64,000 nt of DNA. Source: Acidimicrobiia bacterium (GTDB taxonomy: Bacteria > Actinomycetota > Acidimicrobiia > Acidimicrobiales > Bin134). This document shows, piece after piece, positions 41,547 to 50,139 of the stretch (positions are counted from its first letter, which is position 1; the number at the start of each line of letters is the position of its first letter). The notes below the pieces were generated by a model. That model worked only from the letters and a program-made list of their open reading frames with translations, was not told the DNA's origin and searched no databases. The stretch is from assembly GCA_022819825.1 (NCBI GenBank), contig JAJEGM010000037.1, positions 1 through 64,000 of the forward strand, read 5' to 3'. The position numbers were made by a program, and so were the translations under genes.

Positions 41547-43862
41547 ATGGCCACTGCCCTGGAAGGGTTGCGAGTCTTGGAGCTCGGCTCGGGAGCGGCT
41601 GCTGGTATCGCCGGAATGGTCTTGGCCGAGAACGGAGCAGAGGTGGTCAAGGTCGAATCGCCCGACGGTGACCGAGACCGGGGCCGACCCGGTTTCACCG
41701 TCTGGCATCGGGCCAAGAAGAGCGCAGTTCTCAATCTGGCCGACGACAATGACCGGGACAGATTTTTTGAGTTGGCCCGGAAGGCCGACGGGGTGATCGC
41801 GGCGTTCCGCCCATCGACTGCCACAAGGCTCGGGGTTGACTACGAGACCCTGCACCGGCTGAACGACCAACTGGTGTACGCCGCCATCACCGGCTTCGGC
41901 GAAGCCGGACCATGGCGGGACCTGCCCGGCTATGAGCAGATCGTGGCGGCCAAGAGCGGACGCATGACCACCTACGAGGGGGTGCGCCCCGGCCCGGTGT
42001 TCACCCCGGTGCCCATCGCCTCCTATGGGGCCGGGATGCTGGCTGCGGTGGGGTTGATGGCCGGGATTTGGGCCCGCCCCCGCTCAGGCCGGGGGCAGCG
42101 AGTCCACACCAGCCTGCTGCACGCTCTGAGCGTGTACGACATGACCAGCGGGCACGGCAACCGCACCAACATGCCGCCCGAGCCGGGAAAGGTCTTCGGG
42201 ATCATGCGGGTGCCGTTCATGACCGCGCCCACCAAGGACGGCCGGTTCATCCAGATGTGCAGCCGCCAAGCCCACCACTACCGCCGGTGGCTCATCGAAC
42301 TAGGGCTCGAGGGACTGCTGGACGATCCCGAGCTGGCCAACGCGCCCGACCTTTGGCCCAGTGAAGAGCGGCTGGCCGATGTGATCGAGGCCATCAGAAA
42401 TGGCATGGAGCAGCGGACTGCCGAGGAGTGGATGGACGTGTTCTCGGCCAAAGACATCGGGGGCGATCCGTTCCTAGCCCCGCAGGAATTCCTCGACCAT
42501 CCCCAGTGCACTGAGAACGGACGCCGCCAAGAGTCAGTTGATCCAGAGATGGGCTCCACGGTGCAGATCGGCCCGCTCGGTTTGTATTCCGACACGCCAT
42601 CGGTTGTCGGCTCGCCCGCACCCCGACTGGGAGAGCACACCGGTGAGGTGTTGGCCGAATGGCCTTCTACTGCCTCCGGTTCTCCCTCGGCTAGCGGGAA
42701 TGATCCTGCTTCCGACCTGCCCCTGGCAGATATCACCATCTTGGACGTTGGCTACTTCTACGCCTGCCCGTTCGCGGCCACGCTGCTGGCGGAGGCCGGA
42801 GCCCGGGTGATCAAAGTAGAGCCACCCACCGGCGATCCCGGGCGGCGCAACTGGACAACCGACTATGTGAAATCTCAGGTGGGCAAGGAGTCCATCGTCT
42901 TGGACTTGAAGACTCCTGAGGGACTTGAAATCTTGTACCGGCTGGTCGATCGGGCCGACGTGTTTCTGCATAATTTTCGGCCGGGGACTCCCGAGCGGCT
43001 GGGCATTGACGCGGAGACGGTGATGGCCCTCAACCCCCGCCTGCTTTATGTGTACGCCTCGTGCTTCGGCAGCCAAGGGCCGTGGGCCCACAAGGCCGGG
43101 TTCCACTCATCGCCCAACGCCATTGCCGGCGCTGGAGTGGTGGAGTCGGGTGATGAGAACCCGCCCCGCAACCGTACTTATGGCGACCCCACCGCCGCCC
43201 TGGCCACCGCGGCGGCCATCATGGCGGGCGTTCTGGCCTGCCGCAGAACTGGCCGGGGCCAGAAGCTGGAGACCACCATGCTCACGGCCACCGCATACGC
43301 CGTAGCAGAGTGGGGCATTCAACACTCGGGTCCTAAGGCACATGCCGTGGACTCCGGGCAGTTCGGATACCACGCCTACCAGCGGCTCTATGAGACCGCC
43401 AATGGCTGGCTGGTGCTGGATGTGCATCGAGACCGAGAGCGACAAGCACTGGGCGAGGTGCTCGGCGTCGAGCTTCCCGAGCAGCCCTCCCCGGAACTCG
43501 CAACCCAGTTGACCAGCGCGTTCAGCTCAGACTCGGCTGAGGCTTGGGAAGACCGGCTGCTGGCGGCCGGGATTCCCGCGGCCCAAGCTGACCGGGGAGA
43601 CTTCTTGCACAATATGTTGAATGAGGACCACATGCGGAAAAGCGGCGTGGCCGTCGAAGCCAAACAAGACAGTCTGGGCTCGTACTGGAGAGCCGGGCCG
43701 ACCATGAAGTTCTCGACCGCCCCAACTTCCCTGGCCCCGGCACTTCCCCTCGGTTGGGCCACGACGGGTATTTTGGGTGAACTTGGTATCGATGATGAGG
43801 AGATCACCCGACTTCACGATGCCGGGGTGACGAAGCCAATCGGACACGGTCTACCCAGCTAA
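41547..43862 (+). CDS. Double CaiB/BaiF family CoA-transferase (two domains in one chain)
   Basis: 771 residues from ATG 41547 (LEGLRVLELGSGAAAGIAGMVLAENGAEVVKVESP), about twice a usual family III chain. Residues 1 to about 370 and about 395-771 are each one CoA-transferase half; the second begins DITILDVGYFYACPFAATLLAEAGARVIKVEPP. Where the catalytic Asp is expected the first half has Ser (VPIASYGAG), while the second half has Asp (YGDPTAAL). A single active site in the second half is therefore likely. It probably transfers CoA to an acid. It precedes a beta-carbonic anhydrase by 7 bp. Confidence 0.87.
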   Translation: MATALEGLRVLELGSGAAAGIAGMVLAENGAEVVKVESPDGDRDRGRPGFTVWHRAKKSAVLNLADDNDRDRFFELARKADGVIAAFRPSTATRLGVDYETLHRLNDQLVYAAITGFGEAGPWRDLPGYEQIVAAKSGRMTTYEGVRPGPVFTPVPIASYGAGMLAAVGLMAGIWARPRSGRGQRVHTSLLHALSVYDMTSGHGNRTNMPPEPGKVFGIMRVPFMTAPTKDGRFIQMCSRQAHHYRRWLIELGLEGLLDDPELANAPDLWPSEERLADVIEAIRNGMEQRTAEEWMDVFSAKDIGGDPFLAPQEFLDHPQCTENGRRQESVDPEMGSTVQIGPLGLYSDTPSVVGSPAPRLGEHTGEVLAEWPSTASGSPSASGNDPASDLPLADITILDVGYFYACPFAATLLAEAGARVIKVEPPTGDPGRRNWTTDYVKSQVGKESIVLDLKTPEGLEILYRLVDRADVFLHNFRPGTPERLGIDAETVMALNPRLLYVYASCFGSQGPWAHKAGFHSSPNAIAGAGVVESGDENPPRNRTYGDPTAALATAAAIMAGVLACRRTGRGQKLETTMLTATAYAVAEWGIQHSGPKAHAVDSGQFGYHAYQRLYETANGWLVLDVHRDRERQALGEVLGVELPEQPSPELATQLTSAFSSDSAEAWEDRLLAAGIPAAQADRGDFLHNMLNEDHMRKSGVAVEAKQDSLGSYWRAGPTMKFSTAPTSLAPALPLGWATTGILGELGIDDEEITRLHDAGVTKPIGHGLPS

Positions 43863-43869
43863 AGGACCC

Positions 43870-44292
43870 ATGAGCGCACCTTCTGGACTTCAAACATCCG
43901 TGTTGACCTGCATGGACCACCGATTGGACCCTCTTGCCATATTGCAGCTTGAGCCAGGAGAAGCCCACGTGGTGCGCAACGCCGGGGGCTACGTCACCGA
44001 TGACGCCATCCGGTCCATTTGCCTGTCGCAGCAGCTTGTCGGAACCAATCGAATTGTGGTGCTCCACCATACGGGCTGTGCGGCATCGGCCCATTCTGCT
44101 GAGGGCTTCCGGGCGTTGGTAGAAGCCGGTACCGGCTTCTCACCGACCTGGGATGTGGAACCGGTCGGCGACCCCCGCGAGCGGGTCCTGGCCGCGATGG
44201 CACAGCTTCGGGCATCGCTTCTGTTGGACACTGCCAACTTGGAAGGCTACGTCTACCACGTGGAAGACGGCAGCTTGACCACAGTCGGGTAG
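43870..44292 (+). CDS. Beta-class carbonic anhydrase
   Basis: 140 residues, compact for the class. Zinc and active-site positions are visible as CMDHRLDP (Cys14, Asp16, Arg18) and HHTGC (His67, Cys70), with RNAGGYVTDDAIRS between them. It should interconvert CO2 and bicarbonate in the cytosol. The C-terminus GYVYHVEDGSLTTVG is the normal end of this subfamily. Co-transcription with the CoA-transferase is plausible (7-bp gap), but no carboxylase is nearby. Confidence 0.87.
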   Translation: MSAPSGLQTSVLTCMDHRLDPLAILQLEPGEAHVVRNAGGYVTDDAIRSICLSQQLVGTNRIVVLHHTGCAASAHSAEGFRALVEAGTGFSPTWDVEPVGDPRERVLAAMAQLRASLLLDTANLEGYVYHVEDGSLTTVG

Positions 44293-44296
44293 CCGT

Positions 44297-45130
44297 CTAT
44301 CTCGACGACATTGGGAGCATTTCGTCACCGGCGATGCCCGCCGACGACTCGCTCATCGACGACACGATGGCCCCTCGATTGTGGGGAGTGAGAATAAACT
44401 CGCTGGCGGCCCGGTTGTGCTCGCCTACCACATATGTCGGCCCGTTGTGGAGGTTCGCTAGGGCTTCATCGGCGACATCTGCGGCCTCCATCGGGCTGTG
44501 TGCGCTCAAGTCGGCTCCCATCCGGCGGTGGGAAGGGGTATCGGTGGCCCCGATGACCATGGCAATGGCGTCCACTCCGTAGATCCCGAGCTCTCTCCAC
44601 AGCCCTTCGGCAAATACCCAGTCATACGCCTTCGAGGCGTTGTACACAGACTGGTGGGTTGAGCCGGCAAACCCGGCCACCGAGCCGACCAAAACAAAAC
44701 CGCCTCGTCCTCGCTGGATCAGCCGAGGGGCAAAGCGATGGGCGAACAGCGTCGTGGTGCGACAGTTCATGTTCACCAGGGCGAGAAGGTCTTCCTCGGG
44801 CCATTCGGGGAAGTAGTTGAACCGGATGGTGGCCCCGGCGTTGAAGATCACCAGTCCGACGTCGAGGTCTTCGGTCAACTCGGCTGCCATGGCCGCCGCA
44901 TCGGCGTCTCCCAGGTCTACCGAGGCGGTTCGAACCTCGACGCCGTGCTCGGCTCGGATATCGTCGGCCACTGCATCGAGCGGGCCTTGGCGACGAGCGA
45001 GCAGCGCCAAGTTGATCCCTTCGCGGGCAAGACGTCGGGCAAAGGCCTCCCCGGTGCCCTCCGACCCTCCTGCAATAAGAGCCCACGGGCCGTAGCGGTC
45101 GGAAAAATCAGCCGGGAGTTCCCAATTCAT
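44297..45130 (-). CDS. Short-chain dehydrogenase/reductase
   Basis: 277 residues. The nucleotide motif is IAGGSEGTGEAFARRLA (a variant TGxxxGxG), NAGA is at about residue 98 and the active-site YNASK near 157. The first about 15 residues precede the Rossmann fold. It should oxidise or reduce a hydroxyl/keto group with NAD(P). The ATG lies 6 nt from a TAGTCT -10 box, so the mRNA is probably leaderless. It diverges from the SDR at 45221. Confidence 0.88.
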   Translation of the reverse strand: MNWELPADFSDRYGPWALIAGGSEGTGEAFARRLAREGINLALLARRQGPLDAVADDIRAEHGVEVRTASVDLGDADAAAMAAELTEDLDVGLVIFNAGATIRFNYFPEWPEEDLLALVNMNCRTTTLFAHRFAPRLIQRGRGGFVLVGSVAGFAGSTHQSVYNASKAYDWVFAEGLWRELGIYGVDAIAMVIGATDTPSHRRMGADLSAHSPMEAADVADEALANLHNGPTYVVGEHNRAASEFILTPHNRGAIVSSMSESSAGIAGDEMLPMSSR

Positions 45131-45136
45131 GGCCGC

Positions 45137-45142
45137 AGACTA
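45137..45142 (-). promoter_or_regulatory. -10 element TAGTCT for the divergent SDR at 44297
   Basis: Minus-strand TAGTCT followed by GCGGCC and the ATG at 45130. It faces the second leaderless promoter at 45209 across about 70 bp, forming a compact bidirectional control region. Confidence 0.5.
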
Positions 45143-45208
45143 CTCATTCGGTGATTCCGTCCTGGCAGTCTGAACAGTCACGGCGCATCCATCTCGCCGA
45201 GGGGCAAC

Positions 45209-45214
45209 TAACCT
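45209..45214 (+). promoter_or_regulatory. -10 element TAACCT for the leaderless SDR at 45221
   Basis: TAACCT is followed by CGCCCC and the GTG start. No Shine-Dalgarno is present. The exact 6-nt spacing matches the expected distance from a -10 box to the transcription start. Confidence 0.5.
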
Positions 45215-45220
45215 CGCCCC

Positions 45221-45964
45221 GTGGATTTAGGAATCAGCGGACGACGGGCGCTGGTGGCTGCCTCATCAGCCGGACTGGGCCTGGCCACCGCAGTGGCGCT
45301 AGCTGAAGAGGGGTGCCGGGTGGTGATGAACGGGCGCGACTCCGATCGCCTCAACGACGCGGCTAGCGGTGTGCCCGACGCCATCCCCATCGTGGGCGAC
45401 GTGTCCGAGGCGGCTGGCGCAACTGCCCTGGTAGACGCGGCCACCGAGGCCTTGGGCGGCATCGACATCCTGGTCACCAATGCCGGCGGGCCGCCCGGGG
45501 GCAACTGGGCCGACACTGACACCAGCCTCTACGCGGCAGCACTCGAGTTGAACCTCATTTCGGTGGTGGCCATGACCAAGGCGGCGGTGCCCGCCATGCA
45601 AGCCCAAGGCTGGGGACGGGTACTGGCCATCACTTCAGTGTCGGTACGCCAGCCGCTGAACATGCTCATCCTGTCCAACACAGCCAGGGCCGGAGTCACC
45701 GGCTACCTCAAGACCATGGCCAACCAGGTTGCCGCCGACGGGGTGACCGTCAACTCCCTCCAACCCGGCTACCACACCACTGACCGGCTTCGGCAGCTGT
45801 TCGGCGATCGGATGGCTGACCTGGAATCAAGTGCGGCTTCCCACTCGGTAGGCGATCCGTCGGATTTCGGCCGGGTCGCCGCCTTCCTGTGTTCTGAGCA
45901 CGCCCGGTTCATCACCGGCGCCGCCCTCCCGGTGGATGGCGGCCTTTACGCAGGCCTGCAATAG
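45221..45964 (+). CDS. SDR-family protein with an altered active site (SxxxR instead of YxxxK)
   Basis: 247 residues from GTG 45221. The Rossmann motif is AASSAGLGLATAVAL and the NAG segment reads TNAGGPPGG. At the catalytic region the sequence is ITSVSVRQPLNMLILSNTARAGVTGYLKT, so the usual Tyr-xxx-Lys is replaced by Ser-xxx-Arg. Some FabG-like SDR subgroups share this substitution and may use a different mechanism or be non-enzymatic. The end AALPVDGGLYAGLQ is typical. It lies 15 bp before a Dabb-domain gene. Confidence 0.82.
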   Translation: MDLGISGRRALVAASSAGLGLATAVALAEEGCRVVMNGRDSDRLNDAASGVPDAIPIVGDVSEAAGATALVDAATEALGGIDILVTNAGGPPGGNWADTDTSLYAAALELNLISVVAMTKAAVPAMQAQGWGRVLAITSVSVRQPLNMLILSNTARAGVTGYLKTMANQVAADGVTVNSLQPGYHTTDRLRQLFGDRMADLESSAASHSVGDPSDFGRVAAFLCSEHARFITGAALPVDGGLYAGLQ

Positions 45965-45979
45965 GCAAAAGGAGAAGAC

Positions 45980-46276
45980 ATGATCCGCCACGTTGTGATG
46001 TTCAAGTTCCGAGACGATGCCGACGAGGCTCAACGCCAGGCGGTACACGATGCCATCGCCACCATGCCTGAGGCCACCGGGGTTACCGAGGCCTACACCT
46101 TCGGACCGGACCTGGGGCTGGCAGAGGGCAACTTCGACTTCGCCGTCGTCGGGGATTTCGCCGACCAAGAGGCCTACTTGACCTACCGCGACCACCCCGA
46201 GCACCAGCGAATCGTCTTCGACATCATCCGCCCGGCCATCACCGACCGAGCCGCTATTCAATTCGAGATCCCCTAA
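45980..46276 (+). CDS. Stress-responsive alpha/beta-barrel (Dabb) domain protein
   Basis: 98 residues, the standard length. The Dabb pattern MIRHVVMFKFRDDADEAQRQAVHDAIATMP and the later NFDFAVVGDFADQEAYLTYRDHPEHQ are clear. These small proteins form dimeric ferredoxin-like barrels. Relatives include plant olivetolic-acid cyclase and stress proteins, but most bacterial ones are uncharacterised. A GGAGAAGA ribosome-binding site precedes the ATG. It probably shares a transcript with the preceding SDR-like gene. Confidence 0.88.
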   Translation: MIRHVVMFKFRDDADEAQRQAVHDAIATMPEATGVTEAYTFGPDLGLAEGNFDFAVVGDFADQEAYLTYRDHPEHQRIVFDIIRPAITDRAAIQFEIP

Positions 46277-46282
46277 TCACCC

Positions 46283-47068
46283 TTAGACGGGCATGATCCC
46301 CGGTGAGGGGTATCCGGCGGTAAACCCGCCGTCGGACACGAACTCCGACCCGGTGGAATACGAGCTCTCGTCAGAGGCCAAAAACAGAGCTAGGCGGGAA
46401 ATGTCCTCGGGAACTCCGGCCCGGCCCATGGGAGCCATCCGAGCCGAATAGGCCTTTAGGTTCTCGTGCACCTCCTCAGGGGTCCTCTCCTCAGTGGATC
46501 CCATGTGGGTGAGGATGAAACCGGGGTGGATGGAATTCACCCGGATACCCACAGGGGCCAGTTCCATAGCCGCGGTCTTGGTCATCCCTCGCACCGCCCA
46601 CTTGCTGGCGATATAGGAGGTGAGGTTGTTCATGCCGATCAGCCCGTCGATTGACGAGATGTTGATGATCGACCCGCCCCCGGAATCGGTCATCGGCTTT
46701 ACCGCAGCCCGCATCCCCAAGAACACGCCGGTCTGATTCACCTCGGTGACCCGGCGGTAGCTGTCCAGCGTCATCTCGGCCAATGGGGCCACCTCGGCAA
46801 TCCCGGCATTGTTCACCAGCACGTCAAGCCGCCCGAAGTTCTCCATCACCGCATCTATGGCCACGGCCCAGTCTTCCTCTCGGGTCACGTCCAGGTGCTG
46901 GTACACAGCATTCGGGCCGATCTCGGCAGCCACTGCGGCACCCTCGTCATCAAGGATGTCGGCCACCATCACCTTGGCCCCCTCGGCGGCGAACAGCCGG
47001 CAGTGGGATTGGCCCATACCACGAGCACCACCCGAGACCAGCGCAACCTTGTTGTCCAAGCGTCCCAT
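46283..47068 (-). CDS. Short-chain dehydrogenase (3-alpha/20-beta-hydroxysteroid dehydrogenase-like)
   Basis: 261 residues. The classical motifs are SGGARGMGQSHCRLFA, DVLVNNAGI and the catalytic segment ISSIDGLIGMNNLTSYIASKWAVRG (Ser and YIASK). This is the pattern seen in actinobacterial hydroxysteroid-dehydrogenase-like SDRs, but broad specificity is common. A close relative is at 56138. It diverges from the Rieske oxygenase gene across 55 bp that contain the shared 42-bp upstream element. Confidence 0.88.
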   Translation of the reverse strand: MGRLDNKVALVSGGARGMGQSHCRLFAAEGAKVMVADILDDEGAAVAAEIGPNAVYQHLDVTREEDWAVAIDAVMENFGRLDVLVNNAGIAEVAPLAEMTLDSYRRVTEVNQTGVFLGMRAAVKPMTDSGGGSIINISSIDGLIGMNNLTSYIASKWAVRGMTKTAAMELAPVGIRVNSIHPGFILTHMGSTEERTPEEVHENLKAYSARMAPMGRAGVPEDISRLALFLASDESSYSTGSEFVSDGGFTAGYPSPGIMPV

Positions 47069-47078
47069 GCTTCTCTCC

Positions 47079-47120
47079 GTTTTCTAACGACAGCGGCCAT
47101 GAGGGTAGCGTTTCCCGAGC
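47079..47120 (+). promoter_or_regulatory. 42-bp upstream element A (shared with 54536-54577)
   Basis: This stretch matches 54536-54577 at 38 of 42 bases, ending in a 20-base identical block that contains TAGCGT (47106-47111), a -10-like box. It lies just before the Rieske gene (ATG 47124) and after the divergent SDR start. The other copy precedes the FAD monooxygenase. A shared promoter or regulator-binding site is likely. Confidence 0.65.
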
Positions 47121-47123
47121 GAT

Positions 47124-48194
47124 ATGACGGCAACCGCGAGCGACCCGCTACTTCCTCCCTTTCCCGAGGGCTGGTACTTCGTCGCCAGTCGCCAATCGCT
47201 GAAAGAAAGCGCCAACCTCATCCGAAGGACCTGGATGGGCGAGGAGATCATCGTCTGGTGCGACGACAACAGCGGTGTCTGTGTGGCCAACGCCTATTGC
47301 CCGCACCTGGGTGCCGATCTAGGGCCCGACGTCGGAGGGTGTGTCCGCGACGGCCGGCTTGTCTGCCCCTTCCACGGATTCGAATACGACACTGGTGGCC
47401 AGTGCGTTGCCACTCCATTTGGCCCGGCACCGAAAGCAGCCCGGCTACAAGTCTTTGAGGCCCGGGAAATTGCCGGCTTGATCTTCGCTTGGTGGGGACT
47501 AGGGGGACGGCCGCCGCAGTGGCACCTGCCTCCAGACGAGCTGGACCAAGCTGGTTGGAGCAACCACCACATTTGGATATCCCGCTTTCCCGGCCACCCT
47601 CAGGAAACAACGGAGAATTCCGTGGACTTGGTTCACCTCAGCCACGTCCACGGCTACGACAGCGTGAGCCGAGTCGATCCCTTGGAGATAAACGGGGCCT
47701 TCCTCAGGAGCCGCTTCGACTTCTGTACTACGCGGAAAATCGCCAAAGTGGGCAGAATGAGGTTTGACATTGCCGCCAACGCCCTCATCCACGGGCTTGG
47801 TTACTCGTTCGTCGAAATCCGCGAGCGCTCCATCGGCTTGGACATGCGCATGTGGATACTGGCCACGCCAGTGGACGGCGATGTGATCGAATTGACCATC
47901 GTTTCGCAGGCTGGACCGATTCGCCGTCCAAACCGCAAGATTGCCGGCCTGGCCTTTCTGCCAGTGAGGTTCCGCGCCCCCGTCATGAACAGGTTCATGG
48001 CGGTTTTTGAGAAACGCGATGTGCTTCAAGACGTGCCGATCTGGAGCACCAAGCAGTATCGGTCCCGCCCCCGCCTGTCGCGTACTGAGGGCGAGATCGG
48101 TCAGTACCGGGCCTATTGCGCCCAGTTCTATTCCGGCCCGTCTGCTACCGCGGACTCCGATACAACGGCCGCCGACCAGTCTGCGGCCAACTGA
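47124..48194 (+). CDS. Rieske non-heme iron oxygenase (KshA/DAF-36-like)
   Basis: 356 residues. The Rieske cluster ligands are in CPHLGADLGPDVGG and later CPFHGFEYDTGGQ (Cys-x-His and Cys-xx-His, about residues 59-79). The catalytic iron motif is NSVDLVHLSHVHGYDS near residue 170. This order fits single-component terminal oxygenases such as KshA and the cholesterol-7-desaturase group. It would hydroxylate or desaturate a lipid or steroid-like substrate, using a reductase encoded elsewhere. It precedes an FAD oxidoreductase by 18 bp and is controlled by the repeated 42-bp element. Confidence 0.88.
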   Translation: MTATASDPLLPPFPEGWYFVASRQSLKESANLIRRTWMGEEIIVWCDDNSGVCVANAYCPHLGADLGPDVGGCVRDGRLVCPFHGFEYDTGGQCVATPFGPAPKAARLQVFEAREIAGLIFAWWGLGGRPPQWHLPPDELDQAGWSNHHIWISRFPGHPQETTENSVDLVHLSHVHGYDSVSRVDPLEINGAFLRSRFDFCTTRKIAKVGRMRFDIAANALIHGLGYSFVEIRERSIGLDMRMWILATPVDGDVIELTIVSQAGPIRRPNRKIAGLAFLPVRFRAPVMNRFMAVFEKRDVLQDVPIWSTKQYRSRPRLSRTEGEIGQYRAYCAQFYSGPSATADSDTTAADQSAAN

Positions 48195-48212
48195 GGGAGA
48201 AGGACGACGAAA

Positions 48213-49601
48213 GTGGCCAAGGGCAAGACTTCTAGCACGCAGAAGAAAGTCGCCATCGTTGGTGGCGGCATTTCGGGCCTCGGTGCCGCCTGGGGGCTGC
48301 ACCATCAACCAGACCGCTTTGATTTCCGATTGTATGAGGCCCAGGAACAGCTCGGCGGCAATGCGATCACCGTGAACATGCCGCAAGACGACGGCAGTTC
48401 GATTCCCTTCGACATCTCAGTCACCGCCTGCATCCCGTCGGTGTACGACCACATCTTGCTGTTGATGAAGCAGTTCGACATCGAGCTGCTCGACACCAAG
48501 TTCAGCTACAGCGTGAAGTACGACGGGCAGATCTATGCCCACGATTTCGATTCCGAAATCAGAGAGCAGCTGCAACCTGAGATCGACAAGTTCCAACGCC
48601 TCCTGCGGCGCCTGCACCGGTTCGGATGGCTCACCAATTCCCAGTCGAAGGTGCTGAGCCTTCTGAACCCGTACAACTACGTGAGCATGGGCACGCTGTT
48701 GAACCTGGGTGGGTTCTCCGGCGACTTCCGGTACAAGGTTCTCAAGCCCATGTTCGTCAACTTCCTCATGGCCACGAACGTGTTCGACATGCCGGCATCC
48801 TTGTTCGCCCGATATCTGGAGTTCTTCGATATCGAGTCGGCCACACCCATGCAGACGTGGGACCAGGGAACGCAAAATATCTACCGACACCTGTCGGCCG
48901 ATTTTCAAGACAAGATCTATCTGAACCGGCCGGTTCGAAAGGTGTACCGGTCGAAGTCCGGCGTTGTGGTGGAAGACGCAGCCGGTGTACAGGAGGAGTT
49001 CGACGAGGTCATCTTCGCCTGCAACGCGAACCAGACCATGATGATGCTCGACAAGCCCACTGCCCTCGAGCGCTATCTGCTCTCGTCGATTCGCTACGAG
49101 AGCGAACTCCACAACCACACCGTCGTCCACTACGACTCCTCGGTGCTCCCCGAAAACGAGGTGAAGCCGCTGACCACCCGCAGCAACCACATCGAGCAGT
49201 ACGGCGCGAGACCGGACAACTACGAGATCACCTACATCATGCACAACCAGCAGCCGTGGGCCAACCGGTCGGACAAGCCCTGCTTGGTGACCTATAACGC
49301 CATCTCGCCAATCGACGAGGACAAGATCGTCAAGAGGTGGTGGTTCCAGCACATCGTGCACGACGTGCGCCACGTCGCCTGGCTGGTCAACCTGTTCCGC
49401 TTCGTCCAGGGCAAGCGGCGCACTTGGCACTGCGGCGCCCACACGCTGATCAACAGCCAGGAGACCTGCTTCATCACCGGACTCGCCGCGGCAAGACAGC
49501 TCGGCGCCGACTACCCCTTCGACGATCCCGCGGCGAGGCGCTCCTTCAACTTCTACGGGAGCCTGATGTACGGATGGCGCTTCAAGAAGGCGAAGCGCTA
49601 G
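48213..49601 (+). CDS. FAD-dependent amine-oxidase-fold oxidoreductase
   Basis: 462 residues from GTG 48213. The FAD motif VAIVGGGISGLGAAWGLHHQ is at about residues 13-32, and a second FAD segment is the late INSQETCFITGLAAARQLG. The middle (FSYSVKYDGQIYAHDFD, then EEFDEVIFACNANQTMMML) resembles predicted flavin amine oxidases of the COG2907 kind, some of which act on fatty acids or alkenes. It probably forms a pair with the Rieske oxygenase. Its last codons (KKAKR) are duplicated in the antisense orientation at the end of the second GPP34-P450. Confidence 0.78.
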   Translation: MAKGKTSSTQKKVAIVGGGISGLGAAWGLHHQPDRFDFRLYEAQEQLGGNAITVNMPQDDGSSIPFDISVTACIPSVYDHILLLMKQFDIELLDTKFSYSVKYDGQIYAHDFDSEIREQLQPEIDKFQRLLRRLHRFGWLTNSQSKVLSLLNPYNYVSMGTLLNLGGFSGDFRYKVLKPMFVNFLMATNVFDMPASLFARYLEFFDIESATPMQTWDQGTQNIYRHLSADFQDKIYLNRPVRKVYRSKSGVVVEDAAGVQEEFDEVIFACNANQTMMMLDKPTALERYLLSSIRYESELHNHTVVHYDSSVLPENEVKPLTTRSNHIEQYGARPDNYEITYIMHNQQPWANRSDKPCLVTYNAISPIDEDKIVKRWWFQHIVHDVRHVAWLVNLFRFVQGKRRTWHCGAHTLINSQETCFITGLAAARQLGADYPFDDPAARRSFNFYGSLMYGWRFKKAKR

Positions 49602-49603
49602 GA
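49584..49603 (+). repeat. 20-bp repeat, copy 1 (end of FAD oxidoreductase gene)
   Basis: The last codons of the FAD oxidoreductase, plus its stop, form a 20-base sequence that is exactly repeated at 52371-52390. There the same bases provide the final codons of the second GPP34-P450 on the opposite strand. The match marks an old recombination or duplication boundary. Confidence 0.75.
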
Positions 49604-49640
49604 AAGCGCCAAACCGGCAAAGCCGCCCGTCTTCGGTCAG

Positions 49641-50087
49641 CTAGCTCTCAGCAAACCTCTTGACGAGGTTGTCGAGGGTGGCGGCGATGTTGGCCCTCTG
49701 GCGCTTGGGGGGATGCATCTTCATGGCGACAAGGCAGTTGAGCGCGGCAGAATATGTGAAGTCCACTGACTCGGTAGTCAGGGTGCCGCCTTCGACCGGC
49801 TCGAGCTCATAGCGCCATCGGTGTTTGCCCCAATGGGACCAGGCGATACGACGGTTCTCCTCGAACTCCACAACTGTGTTGGTGATCTTGTAGGGCCAGC
49901 CTAAGTGTCTCATCGCAATCTTGAACTTCGACCCCAATTGCATTGGACCCCCACCGGAGACGACTCGCCGAACTGTGCCTGAGCCGTCAAACTCACAATG
50001 GCGAACAGGATCGGCCAGCAGCGAGAAGATCGCCTCGGGAGGCGCAGGGACTATTCGATTGTCAGTGAAGATGAGCTCCTTGCTCAC
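49641..50087 (-). CDS. SRPBCC (START-like) ligand-binding protein
   Basis: 148 residues. The fold is recognisable as FTDNRIVPAPPEAIFSLLADPVRHCEFDGSGTVRRVV and later RIAWSHWGKHRWRYELEPVEGGTLTTESVDFT. SRPBCC proteins form a deep hydrophobic cavity and may act as polyketide cyclases or lipid carriers. It lies between the FAD oxidoreductase and the first GPP34-P450 (52-bp gap), oriented with the P450. It could present or receive a hydrophobic substrate. Confidence 0.85.
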   Translation of the reverse strand: MSKELIFTDNRIVPAPPEAIFSLLADPVRHCEFDGSGTVRRVVSGGGPMQLGSKFKIAMRHLGWPYKITNTVVEFEENRRIAWSHWGKHRWRYELEPVEGGTLTTESVDFTYSAALNCLVAMKMHPPKRQRANIAATLDNLVKRFAES

Positions 50088-50139
50088 AACAGGACTCCTT
50101 GCATGCTGTCAATGGGTGTTGAAACGCCGAGATGTCAGG

